Made by a program: the position numbers and the translations under genes
Assembly: GCA_947585795.1 (NCBI GenBank)
Contig: CANPXG010000005.1
Span: forward strand, 1-64,000
DNA length: 64,000 nt
From: an uncultured Clostridia bacterium
GTDB taxonomy: Bacteria > Bacillota > Clostridia > UBA1381
Direction: 5' to 3'
Part shown: positions 22,713 to 31,012 of the stretch, in pieces
Layout: each line of letters begins with the position of its first letter
Position numbering within the stretch: the stretch's first letter is position 1
The notes under the pieces: generated by a model
The model's input: the letters and a program-made list of their open reading frames with translations, nothing else
The model's database searches: none
Told to the model about the DNA's origin: nothing

Positions 22713-24830
22713 ATGGCTGATCTGACAAAACAGGTAAAGAAAATGGCACTGGATGAAGAAAAGAATATACAAGATAAAGATATATTCCTGAGTCCACAAT
22801 TCCATAAAACCTTACAGGGATTTGTCGATGCTATTCTTATAAAGCGCATCAAGAAGAAAGCAAGCCTAACTATTGACTATAACGAGCAACCAAACACGCC
22901 GATAGCATGCACAACAGGAACCAATATATACCTTAACAGCGGAAACCGAGTATCTAACACATACACATCACAAACTAATCGGTTTCTTGCGCTGCTCGGT
23001 ATTTTGTTCCACGAGTGCGCGCATATTCTGTATTTGGACTTCGATGCGGAAAAACGCATAAAGGACGACTTGACGGATAACGGTAACTACTATGGCACAT
23101 TCGACTCATCTGATACAGATACGGTTGAAGAAATCATAGAAGCTATGCAGAACCCGACGTATAGACCTATTTTCGTAAGTCTATACCATCAGTTGTCCAA
23201 TACGTTTTCCGACGCACACGATGAGGGAAAGGCTTGCAGTGAGTTCCACGGCTTGGTTGAGAGAGGTATCACTCTCTCAGCTGAAGCATTGCGGTCATTG
23301 TCCGATTCGGTCGAAACAATGACAAAGGACTACGCAGAAGCCCCAACACCGGAAGCTGCTGTCGAGGTCATGTTATCGCTCATATTAAGCTTTGCAAGGT
23401 ATGGCGAGGTAGTCATAGAGGACGACGTTAAAGCGGAGAATAACGAGTTTATACAGAAGCTGAACAGTCTTGCCCCCGATATAATGCGCGGCAGTACAAC
23501 CGACAGTATCGAGGAGAAGTACACAGCGATTAACGCGTGTATTACAGTTCTGTGGTCGTATATCAGAGATATGCTCTCAGACGAGCAACCGAACAACGGT
23601 TCTGACAGCAATAGTAAAGGTAACCAAGACCGTAACGACAACGGTTCTCAAGGCGATCAGTCAGATAGCACATCTGACGCATCCGATACCGGCACAGGCA
23701 CAGGCTCTCAGGGCAGTAGCGGGAACAGCGGCGGTAAAAGTGATAAGGAAAAGGTAGAGAGTGTTTTAAACGCTATATCAAAAGCGGCTAAAAAATCAGT
23801 ACCTGACGCATCACAAAGCCCTACCGGATTGTCTACGGCGAAACCCGTTCCCAACGCCCAAGCCGATACAAAGGCTATGAGCAAAGAGGAAGCGGAAAAG
23901 ATTATGAACGGTATCATATCGCAAATAAAGAAAGAAGAAGCCGATAAGAGGGCAGAGGATAAGCTTGAACAGGCTATGGAACAGGACATAAACGTTATTG
24001 TCAATGCTGTTAATATGACGTCCCCGCACAAAGGTAAGCCGGTTAATACGCATAGGATATTAACCGTTACTCAGCAGGATATTGACCTATACAACCGACA
24101 GATGCAGGATTTGAAGGTAATATCCAAATCCTTACAGCGTAAGATGCTTAGTATACTGAAGGAGCTTCGTGAGGGTGACGTAATACGGCACAGAACGTTT
24201 GGCAGTAAGCTTGAAGCGAGAGATGCGTATAGGATAGACTCGAAGTATTTCTCAAAGAAAAAGCTGCCTCAGGATGTCCCGGACATGGCTATATCGGTAC
24301 TTATAGACCAAAGTGCTTCTATGGGCGGCGAAAGAATTGCGGCTGCACAGAAAGCTGCTATGCTGTTATATGATTTCGCAAAGGGCTTAGGTATTCCGGT
24401 TATGGTTTCAGGGCATTGCGCGTATGACGGCGGTTTCCACTTTTTCCGATACGCCGAGTTTGACAGCGTAAATGATAAGGACAGATACAGATTGTCGCAG
24501 ATTTCCGCAAAGTCAGCAGGTAATCGTGACGGTATGGCTATGTGTATAGCACTGGATATGCTGTCAAAACGCCCCGAAGAGATTAAGCTGTGCATAGTTA
24601 TCTCTGACGGACAACCCGCTGATTGGGACTATGGCGGCGAAGAAGCTAAAAAGGATATGCAGGAGATCATCAAGCAGTATAAGCATAAAGGTATTCAGAC
24701 TTTCGCGACGGCTATTGGTGACGACAGGAATAGGATAAGGGAAATTTACAAGGACGGTTACTTGGACATTACGGATTTGAACACATTTCCTAAAGCCCTT
24801 GTTAAAATCGTTAAGAAACGAATTGTATAA
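22713..24830 (+). CDS. HExxH and VWA domain protein (CobT/NorD-like partner)
   Basis: A 705-residue protein. N-terminal part: HECAH at 100-104, an HExxH metallopeptidase-like motif. Middle: a low-complexity Ser/Gly/Asp/Asn region (about 290-345) and a Lys/Glu-rich coiled coil. C-terminal part: a VWA domain with MIDAS D532-x-S534-x-S536 (IDQSASMGG) and a conserved ISDGQPADW. This is the usual partner layout for MoxR-type ATPases. Whether the HExxH part cuts proteins is unknown. Confidence 0.85.
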   Translation: MADLTKQVKKMALDEEKNIQDKDIFLSPQFHKTLQGFVDAILIKRIKKKASLTIDYNEQPNTPIACTTGTNIYLNSGNRVSNTYTSQTNRFLALLGILFHECAHILYLDFDAEKRIKDDLTDNGNYYGTFDSSDTDTVEEIIEAMQNPTYRPIFVSLYHQLSNTFSDAHDEGKACSEFHGLVERGITLSAEALRSLSDSVETMTKDYAEAPTPEAAVEVMLSLILSFARYGEVVIEDDVKAENNEFIQKLNSLAPDIMRGSTTDSIEEKYTAINACITVLWSYIRDMLSDEQPNNGSDSNSKGNQDRNDNGSQGDQSDSTSDASDTGTGTGSQGSSGNSGGKSDKEKVESVLNAISKAAKKSVPDASQSPTGLSTAKPVPNAQADTKAMSKEEAEKIMNGIISQIKKEEADKRAEDKLEQAMEQDINVIVNAVNMTSPHKGKPVNTHRILTVTQQDIDLYNRQMQDLKVISKSLQRKMLSILKELREGDVIRHRTFGSKLEARDAYRIDSKYFSKKKLPQDVPDMAISVLIDQSASMGGERIAAAQKAAMLLYDFAKGLGIPVMVSGHCAYDGGFHFFRYAEFDSVNDKDRYRLSQISAKSAGNRDGMAMCIALDMLSKRPEEIKLCIVISDGQPADWDYGGEEAKKDMQEIIKQYKHKGIQTFATAIGDDRNRIREIYKDGYLDITDLNTFPKALVKIVKKRIV

Positions 24831-24835
24831 TGAAT

Positions 24836-24872
24836 AGGGGAAAGGCTTATATAAGCTTTTCCTCTTTTTTTT
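24836..24872 (+). terminator. Rho-independent terminator
   Basis: AGGGGAAAGGCTTA pairs with TAAGCTTTTCCTCT and runs into eight T. It closes the AAA/VWA operon and its TTTTCCTC arm recalls hairpin 1 of the repeated leaders. Confidence 0.9.
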
Positions 24873-24882
24873 ATGTGTGGAA

Positions 24883-24911
24883 TTGACAATTTAGTGAATT
24901 GGATATATAAT
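24883..24911 (+). promoter_or_regulatory. Perfect consensus promoter with no evident gene
   Basis: TTGACA 24883-24888 and TATAAT 24906-24911, 17-bp spacer. Only about 90 bases lie between it and leader copy 6. The sole frame there is a 10-codon peptide (MYAKTPEKTA) with an AAAGGA site whose end overlaps the next -35. It may make a short RNA or feed transcripts into copy 6. The rest of this gap holds leader copy 6. Confidence 0.65.
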
Positions 24912-25002
24912 TTAGATTAGAAAAATATTCTATAAGGTGGGCAATAGGAAGTAACCTCGTAAACGTTAAAAAAAGGAAATATGTACGCAAAAACACCTGA
25001 AA

Positions 25003-25199
25003 AAACTGCTTGACAAGGCGTGTGGGTGTGGTATAATAAAGCTAAGATATATGAAGATTTTATCTATAAAAGAGGAAAAGTGTACGCTTTTCCTCTTTTT
25101 TTGTTCCTAAGTTCAAGCAGTGATGGACTAACTAAGTAGATCTGTCGCTGTTTTTTATATATACACATACAAAAAAGTTTTTATTAAGGAGGAATATGT
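25003..25199 (+). promoter_or_regulatory. Repeated promoter-terminator leader, copy 6
   Basis: TTGACA 25010-25015, 16-bp spacer, TATAAT 25032-25037, ATGAAG 25051. Hairpin 1 AGAGGAAAAG/CTTTTCCTCT (25071-25095) plus T run. Hairpin 2 CAGTGATGGA/TCTGTCGCTG (25118-25150) followed by TTTTTT. Nearly identical to copy 12 through the ribosome site. Confidence 0.93.
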
Positions 25200-25622
25200 A
25201 TGAAAGTATTCAATGTAAAAATCACCGAAACACTGGAAAGACGGCTTGCCATACCCGCCGATTCGGTTGACGATGCGATAAGCAGCGTAGAGAAGATGTA
25301 TTATAACTCTCTTATTGTCGTATCGGAAGGATATGATGATATAGGACACAGTACGACGGTTGTAGCAGAAAGTTCAATACCATTACCCGATATGGTTTTC
25401 GGCGACATTCGTGTTGACGCAAACGAGGGTAGGTGGAAGCGTTGCAAGGTAAACACAAAGACAAAAGAAGTTTATGGATTTACCATACCTAACAATGCAA
25501 GCGAGGGCGAACTTTTGTTGTGGCTTGCCGATGGTATGTTCAAGGTATACCCCGAAGACATGCAAGGCGTAGGTTATTACTGGACAAAAGGAAAACAAAT
25601 CAAAGGAGGAGAAAAAGCATGA
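25200..25622 (+). CDS. DpnD/PcfM-like protein
   Basis: A 140-residue protein whose first about 45 residues (FNVKITETLERRLAIPADSV, then VDDAISSVEKMYYNSLIVV) match the short DpnD/PcfM-like domain found on conjugative and phage elements. Its role is unknown. The C-terminal part is unassigned. The stop overlaps the next start by four bases (ATGA). Confidence 0.65.
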   Translation: MKVFNVKITETLERRLAIPADSVDDAISSVEKMYYNSLIVVSEGYDDIGHSTTVVAESSIPLPDMVFGDIRVDANEGRWKRCKVNTKTKEVYGFTIPNNASEGELLLWLADGMFKVYPEDMQGVGYYWTKGKQIKGGEKA

Positions 25623-26638
25623 GAATTATTGAAATGAACGAGGCGCAGGACTGGTTAAAGAAAACCGGCAGTGAAGACACGCTTGTTATCGAAAAGGAAA
25701 CGGAAATCGGTATTGACGAACACGGTTTTAATAACAAATTTCTTTTGTACACGTTTATGGCTATGCTTGAAGAAAAAGAGCAAACGGAGGAATACCCCGA
25801 CGCTATGGCTATTGATTTCTTCGGCAACAGCGGTTGGCTGTTATCTGAAGATGACTTGGCTATCCGTGCTGAAGATGGCACTCTGATTGATAAAATCGTC
25901 GAGGAGTGCGGGTATCGCTGCGGAGATGTGTATCTCGACGGCGAAAAAGATGTTATCGACAGATACGTTGAATATGCGGATAAAAAAAGTGCGGTATTTA
26001 TACTCGGCACTGATTTGGAAATCCAGCAACTTCTTCCGTATCTGAAGGACGGCACATACTGTTTTCTGTTCGAAAGCATTGCCGCTGTTCGCGAGAGGTA
26101 TTTCCGCGAGCAGGAGCGTGACTACAGGCTTAGCGATGCCGAAAATGCCATTGAGAACTACTACTGTTCTTGGCGGCGTAATGATGGTTTCCTGCCCGCT
26201 GATATGCAGCATCATCTGATGCTCAGAGCGCACATAATTGTGGATCGGTTTGAAGAACGGTATGACGCGAACGTTGACGAGAATACGCAGTGGGAAAATG
26301 CAGTTGAATCCGAAGCACAGCAGATCATTCTTGACGCTGTGGGGAATAATAAAAGGATAATGACTATCATAAACAAAGCATCATCCCCGTTTGGATATAA
26401 CTATTTGCAAGCAGCGTATGCGAAGGCAACCGGCGAAACAATACCTTTTGATAGCAAGTGTGCGTTTAACAGATGGTGGCAGGACACGTTTTCGGAATAT
26501 GTCCGGAGCATCGGAATGGAAACCGAATACGGCTGCATAACGGACATGGACTTAAAAGTGTTTATACGCTTTTATAAGTTTGTCGCCGGTAAAGTAGCAA
26601 CAGCCCGAAAGGTTAAAAGGCAGAAAGAAGGTATATAA
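25619..26638 (+). CDS. Unknown 339-residue protein
   Basis: A soluble acidic protein. The first half is alpha/beta (LVIEKETEIGIDEHGF; FILGTDLEIQQLLPYLKDGT); the second half is helical with tryptophans. ATG 25619 follows AAAGGAGGAGAAAA and overlaps the previous stop. No domain recognised. A GAGAGGAAG/CTTCCTCTC hairpin (26642-26662) follows it. Confidence 0.65.
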   Translation: MRIIEMNEAQDWLKKTGSEDTLVIEKETEIGIDEHGFNNKFLLYTFMAMLEEKEQTEEYPDAMAIDFFGNSGWLLSEDDLAIRAEDGTLIDKIVEECGYRCGDVYLDGEKDVIDRYVEYADKKSAVFILGTDLEIQQLLPYLKDGTYCFLFESIAAVRERYFREQERDYRLSDAENAIENYYCSWRRNDGFLPADMQHHLMLRAHIIVDRFEERYDANVDENTQWENAVESEAQQIILDAVGNNKRIMTIINKASSPFGYNYLQAAYAKATGETIPFDSKCAFNRWWQDTFSEYVRSIGMETEYGCITDMDLKVFIRFYKFVAGKVATARKVKRQKEGI

Positions 26639-26687
26639 AGAGAGAGGAAGTTTCTTCCTCTCCTTCACTTCAGAAAGGAGAAAGATT

Positions 26688-26993
26688 ATGAGAGATATAG
26701 AAGTTAAATCCGGCGAGTATGAGCACAAGATATACGTTGACGGCGAGCTGTATTACAGCATAGACAATGATTATCTTGCAGAATATGCCATGCTTAATAC
26801 TGAACAAACGAAGGAAACATCTCCGTTCGGTATATCGTATGATGGCGTAAAGCATACCGCAACTCAGTATATTGAGGAAATACGGGAAGAACTTGCTGAA
26901 GATTATAACCTTTCTATACAAGAAGAAATCATATTGAAGGACGCGCTCATAGAAACATGGGTGAAATACTTCAACATCGAGGACGATAATTAA
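26688..26993 (+). CDS. Small protein, paralog of the next gene
   Basis: A 101-residue acidic protein. MRDIEVKSGEYEHKIYVDGE and the Tyr-Tyr-Ser stretch match the next gene's MRKIEVKPGYYEWDAYVDDK, and both end in a Trp-x-x-x-Phe helix. A tandem duplicate that has since diverged; function unknown. Confidence 0.7.
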   Translation: MRDIEVKSGEYEHKIYVDGELYYSIDNDYLAEYAMLNTEQTKETSPFGISYDGVKHTATQYIEEIREELAEDYNLSIQEEIILKDALIETWVKYFNIEDDN

Positions 26994-27008
26994 AGAAGGA
27001 GGTTAATC

Positions 27009-27356
27009 ATGAGAAAAATTGAGGTAAAACCGGGGTATTACGAGTGGGACGCGTACGTAGACGATAAGCTGTATTACAGCTTTGATGGTACAAATCTCGC
27101 CGGAGAAATACTTGGGTGTGATTATGAGAACGATAATTTCCCTGCCGGTAACGTAGAGGAAATAACAGAAGAAAACATCAAAACTGTCGCTGACATGTAC
27201 GTAGATGAGATGTTAAACGTAAGAGAGGATAAAAAGCATTGGGGCGAAAAAGATAGCGAACTGGTTCGCATTGAATTGACCCCGGCAGAAATATCCGAGC
27301 TTAAAACGCAGCTTGCTACGGCATGGGCAAGACACTTTGACGTTTGCAGAGTTTAA
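27009..27356 (+). CDS. Small protein, paralog of the previous gene
   Basis: A 115-residue protein sharing the N-terminal IEVKxGxYExxxYVDxxLYYS pattern with the gene at 26688 and a similar C-terminal ATAWARHFDV helix. GAAGGAGGTT precedes the start. Its end carries the AAAAGGAGG ribosome site for the following gene. Confidence 0.7.
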   Translation: MRKIEVKPGYYEWDAYVDDKLYYSFDGTNLAGEILGCDYENDNFPAGNVEEITEENIKTVADMYVDEMLNVREDKKHWGEKDSELVRIELTPAEISELKTQLATAWARHFDVCRV

Positions 27357-27376
27357 AAGGAGGTAAGGATGGATAT

Positions 27377-27859
27377 ATGTCTATATATCGGAAAAATAGT
27401 AATCTTATGCTTACACGCGCATTTGAGGCGGAAGAATGCTTAAATTATGCCGTTAAACATAAGATGAATGTCATGTTTACCGATACCGGCTCATCTGAAA
27501 CGGCTAAAATAGCCCTTATGTTCAAAGAAGCCGGATTCGGTATTGACGTTCAGGCAAAAGCGCAATATTCCCCGGACGGTTTACAGTTACCTGATAAACC
27601 TATCTTTATATTCTTGTATAAGGAATATAAAGACTATCCTTATCTGTCACAGACTCGTGATTTTGAACAGCTGAAAAAATGCTATTCAAAAAACACCTTG
27701 AAAGAGTTTGAACACTTAATCAAGGAATATATGGAGTCTATAAACGAGGAGGAAAATCCCGATGAAGTTAGTGTTTCACCGCTTATCGCATGGTTTGAAG
27801 GTCTGATTACTCTTGACGACCTCAAAGACGCATGGGAACCGGACAATATTACAAATTAA
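27377..27859 (+). CDS. Unknown 160-residue protein
   Basis: An alpha/beta-looking protein (KMNVMFTDTGSSETAKIALM) with an acidic helical end (EYMESINEEENPDEVSV). ATG 27377 is chosen for the AAAAGGAGGTAAGG site; the frame is open further upstream inside the previous gene. No family recognised. Confidence 0.65.
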   Translation: MSIYRKNSNLMLTRAFEAEECLNYAVKHKMNVMFTDTGSSETAKIALMFKEAGFGIDVQAKAQYSPDGLQLPDKPIFIFLYKEYKDYPYLSQTRDFEQLKKCYSKNTLKEFEHLIKEYMESINEEENPDEVSVSPLIAWFEGLITLDDLKDAWEPDNITN

Positions 27860-27890
27860 CTTAAAGTATATAAAAGGAGAAGATGAGCGA

Positions 27891-28085
27891 ATGAGAAGAT
27901 TTACTGAAGGTGACAGAGTAATGGTAACGGCTGCTGCGGCTAATCATAAGGGAGAGTTCGGCACTGTTAAGAAATACTACGGCGACAATAATGTCTGTTG
28001 TGTAGAGCTTGATGGCGGTTACAGAACCAATTTCCTTGATACGAGCCTAAAGCTGTTCAAAAACGTAAAGGCAAAGAAGAAGTGA
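27891..28085 (+). CDS. KOW/SH3-like small protein
   Basis: A 64-residue protein, MRRFTEGDRVMVTAAAANHK followed by GEFGTV, the pattern of a KOW-type beta barrel with a lysine-rich tail. It shares its opening with the protein at 13652. KOW barrels bind RNA or proteins in transcription and translation complexes, which makes it worth noting beside the leader RNAs, but no role is shown. Its stop codon lies in a GAAGAAGTGAT/ATCACTTCTTC hairpin (28076-28103). Confidence 0.6.
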   Translation: MRRFTEGDRVMVTAAAANHKGEFGTVKKYYGDNNVCCVELDGGYRTNFLDTSLKLFKNVKAKKK

Positions 28086-28132
28086 TACTATAATCACTTC
28101 TTCTTACTTACACATGAAAGGAGGATATTGCT

Positions 28133-28372
28133 ATGGTTACAGGTATAGACAGCGGAATAGTTTTCAACCTGTGCGACGAAACAAATTCATGGATTGATAT
28201 TTTGGTATGGTGCGATGATGAAGATGCTGAAAAGGCGAAAGAAGTATCAGAGAGGACTCTTGACACTTGGCATGAAGATAGTGTCGACTGCGCTTTCGGA
28301 GATTATTTAGACAGAGAGTTTAAGAAGAACGGCATAAACGCTTATATATACTGGTTGCAGGACAACAACTAA
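28133..28372 (+). CDS. Unknown 79-residue acidic protein
   Basis: A small acidic protein (IVFNLCDETNSWIDILVWCD; FGDYLDREFKKNGINAYIYW). GAAAGGAGGA precedes ATG 28133. It lies directly upstream of the ParB-like gene. No family recognised. Confidence 0.6.
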   Translation: MVTGIDSGIVFNLCDETNSWIDILVWCDDEDAEKAKEVSERTLDTWHEDSVDCAFGDYLDREFKKNGINAYIYWLQDNN

Positions 28373-28390
28373 TGAAAGGAGAATATTACC

Positions 28391-29695
28391 ATGATACAGA
28401 ATACAAGAATAGAGATACAGAACATTCCCGTTGACAAAATTTTCCCGCATCCGCAGAACCCGCGCCGTAACATCGGTGATATAACCGAACTTGCGAACAG
28501 TATCAAGGAAAGCGGGGTTTTGCAAAATCTGACGGTAGTCCCGAAAGATGAAGGTACATATACCGTCATAATCGGGCATCGTAGACTTGCGGCGGCAAAA
28601 GAGGCAGGGTTCACAGAAGTACCCTGTGTAATAGCGGACATGGACGAAAAGACGCAGATAGCGACTATGCTCGTCGAGAACGTCAATCGTTCCGACCTGA
28701 CCGTATACGAACAGGCGCAGGGCTTTCAGATGATGCTTGACCTTGGTGAAGACATCGAGAGCGTGTCTAAGATGACAGGATTCTCACAGTCTACCATTCG
28801 GCGCAGAACTAAGCTCTTGCAGCTTGATTCTGCTGCGTTTAAGGCTACAGAAGGTCGCGACATCACTTTGCAGGACTACGAGAAACTGTTCGTGATAGAT
28901 AATCCCGAACGCCGTAACAAGGTTCTGAAACAGCTTGGAACCGATAACTTCCACAATGCGTATTACAAAGCGTTGGAGGAAGATAAGGAAGAAAAGCAGT
29001 ACACAGAAATGATGAAAGCGGTAAAGGAGCTGACAGTTCCTATACCGGACGGCGATAACGTAAACGATTACAAATACATCGGCTGGGCAGTTGACGCGCA
29101 AAAGGTAAGAGATTTGTGCGCGGGAGATTGTCAGTATTACTACAAAATGATGGACTATAACGATAAATACGTTAAGATTTATCGCGATTACGACGAAAAT
29201 GACGCTCTTGCAACCGATAAGAGTGAGAATGCAGAGAAAGCGGCGGCAGAAGCTGAACTTGAAAGACGCAGGACTGAAATCGTCAAGCGTATGTTCACGC
29301 TCCGCAAAAATTTTGTTCGTGATGTGTCCTTAAAGGGTAAGGCATTACTCATAAAAGAGTATGCTACGCGAGTACTGCTGGCGAACGAGAGCGTATATCT
29401 CAACAAAGACCTTATATGCGAAGTGTTAAACATCTCGGTCGAGGGAAAGTCAAAGCCAACATGGGAAGATATACTCCCGAAGTTTGCGGTAGACCCTGAA
29501 CGCGTACTGTTCGCTATGATATATGCACATCTTAACGACAGTACTACTTGGAACTATTTCACTTCGTACTATGCAAACAAACTCAACGAAATATATGATA
29601 TGCTTACAAGGTTCGGGTACACCATGTCGGATGAGGAAAAGGCGTTGATGGACGGCACACACGAGTTGTGCGCGAAGGAGAAAGACAATGACTAA
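28391..29695 (+). CDS. ParB/Spo0J-like DNA-binding protein
   Basis: A 434-residue protein with a ParB N-terminal domain (about 7-100: IPVDKIFPHPQNPRR; GHRR at 62-65) and an HTH region (about 115-150, SKMTGFSQSTIRRRTKLLQL). The C-terminal half is helical and unassigned. ParB proteins bind DNA sites and use CTP to form partition complexes; without a ParA nearby, a regulatory or nuclease-type ParB is equally possible. Its stop overlaps the next start. Confidence 0.85.
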   Translation: MIQNTRIEIQNIPVDKIFPHPQNPRRNIGDITELANSIKESGVLQNLTVVPKDEGTYTVIIGHRRLAAAKEAGFTEVPCVIADMDEKTQIATMLVENVNRSDLTVYEQAQGFQMMLDLGEDIESVSKMTGFSQSTIRRRTKLLQLDSAAFKATEGRDITLQDYEKLFVIDNPERRNKVLKQLGTDNFHNAYYKALEEDKEEKQYTEMMKAVKELTVPIPDGDNVNDYKYIGWAVDAQKVRDLCAGDCQYYYKMMDYNDKYVKIYRDYDENDALATDKSENAEKAAAEAELERRRTEIVKRMFTLRKNFVRDVSLKGKALLIKEYATRVLLANESVYLNKDLICEVLNISVEGKSKPTWEDILPKFAVDPERVLFAMIYAHLNDSTTWNYFTSYYANKLNEIYDMLTRFGYTMSDEEKALMDGTHELCAKEKDND

Positions 29696-30155
29696 ATCAG
29701 AGAATATCGGCAAAGAAATGCTGCGGTTCCAAGCCGAGTTAGCGGATGCGTATGGGTACAAGCCCATACCGCCGCTGATAGCTATGGAATACCACGAAAA
29801 GTATATAAATACTTTGCCGGATTGCTTTAAGAACGCTTTAAACGGTGCAAAGACCAAGATATATACCCACGCCGGGACCTTAATAGGCGAGGAGATAAAC
29901 AAAATCGTAGTCGGCGATTACGGTGCATTTGTTGAAATATCACCCGATAGGATAGTGCGTAGGAATATCAAAGTAAAAGAAGGGCAGGAATACAGGTACT
30001 TGGATCCGCAGTTTGCAGAACGTGTTAAGTATCTTTGGCTCACAGCGAGAGATAACTCAAACTGCAAAATATATTTTCAGAAGAAGAAAGTATCATATGC
30101 GGACTATTTGCCGGGCTATTTCTATATAAGTCCGTTTGAGTGTTTAGCGAAATAA
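29688..30155 (+). CDS. Unknown 155-residue protein
   Basis: Starts inside the end of the ParB-like gene (8-base overlap), so the two are translationally coupled. Residues ADAYGYKPIPPLIAMEYHEK and NKIVVGDYGAFVEISPDRIV suggest an alpha region then a beta region. No family recognised. Confidence 0.65.
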   Translation: MTKSENIGKEMLRFQAELADAYGYKPIPPLIAMEYHEKYINTLPDCFKNALNGAKTKIYTHAGTLIGEEINKIVVGDYGAFVEISPDRIVRRNIKVKEGQEYRYLDPQFAERVKYLWLTARDNSNCKIYFQKKKVSYADYLPGYFYISPFECLAK

Positions 30156-30161
30156 TAAACG

Positions 30162-30197
30162 AGAACGCCCCCTGCATTTGCGGGCGTTCTTTTTTTA
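30162..30197 (+). terminator. Rho-independent terminator
   Basis: AGAACGCCC pairs with GGGCGTTCT and runs into seven T, ending the ParB operon. Confidence 0.92.
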
Positions 30198-30226
30198 TGG
30201 ACAAACGCGAATGAATATGGTATAAT
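30198..30226 (+). promoter_or_regulatory. Promoter without the repeated leader
   Basis: TGGACA 30198-30203, 17-bp spacer, TATAAT 30221-30226, then AAGGAGGAG within 10 bases. It shares AATATGGTATAAT with the leader promoters but leads straight into the gene. Confidence 0.75.
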
Positions 30227-30247
30227 ATGACAAGGAGGAGAGATACT

Positions 30248-30799
30248 ATGAAAATTTACAATTTAGAAACCTTATATCGGGACTTGCCGGAACAGCTTGA
30301 GGATATTAAATACGGTAGTATGCCTTATGGTGATGAAGATACAGATACGCGCTCGTTTTTGTATATAAACAAGATATGCGTCTTTTGCGATGCATACGAC
30401 ATAATGTATATGCCCGTATCATGTTTAGGACCGTCTATATTGTTTAATCTTACATTAAACGGTGAATTGGCAGCAAACTTTATTCTGCGTATTGATGATG
30501 AGTTAATTGTTGATAATGAGTTTCTTACGGTTATGACGTATACATCCGAAGAAACGATGCGGGAGTTGGCAGAAGATATGTCCTCACTTCATGAAGAAGA
30601 AAATCCTGAAGCATATAATAATTGGCTGAAAGAACAACAAAGCCGCGTGTTGGACATAATTAAAACTCATAACGAAAAAAGAAATTTAGAAAACGATGAT
30701 GAGGGGATTTTAAGCTCGGTCGAAGCATTTGAAAGCTTTATGAAGGAAAACATCAAATTGGCAATTGATGATATAATACAAAAGCGTGAAAAGAAATAA
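30248..30799 (+). CDS. Unknown 183-residue protein
   Basis: A single-gene unit with its own promoter. A soluble acidic protein with LETLYRDLPEQLEDIKYGSM, a middle alpha/beta section and a Glu/Lys helical C-terminus. ATG 30248 fits the AAGGAGGAG site. No family recognised. Confidence 0.65.
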   Translation: MKIYNLETLYRDLPEQLEDIKYGSMPYGDEDTDTRSFLYINKICVFCDAYDIMYMPVSCLGPSILFNLTLNGELAANFILRIDDELIVDNEFLTVMTYTSEETMRELAEDMSSLHEEENPEAYNNWLKEQQSRVLDIIKTHNEKRNLENDDEGILSSVEAFESFMKENIKLAIDDIIQKREKK

Positions 30800-30812
30800 A
30801 ACAACATGATTA

Positions 30813-31012
30813 AAAAATCGCTTGACAAGGGCAATGGGTATGATATAATTAAATCAAGAGATATGAAGCTAAACATTTAAAGGGGAAAGTGTATGTACTT
30901 TTCCTTTTTTTTATTTAAGTTGAAAGACAGCGGATATTAAGTAATTATCTGCTGTTTTTTTATTTTATCTCTGTAAAAATATATAAAGGTTTTTTAGAAG
31001 GAGGAAAAAGAT
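30813..31012 (+). promoter_or_regulatory. Repeated promoter-terminator leader, copy 7
   Basis: TTGACA 30822-30827, 16-bp spacer, TATAAT 30844-30849, ATGAAG 30863 (MKLNI-stop). Hairpin 1 AGGGGAAAGT/ACTTTTCCTT (30880-30905) plus T run. Hairpin 2 ACAGCGGATA/TATCTGCTGT (30927-30954) followed by TTTTTT. The stems differ in base sequence from copies 3-5 but keep pairing and spacing. Confidence 0.9.
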
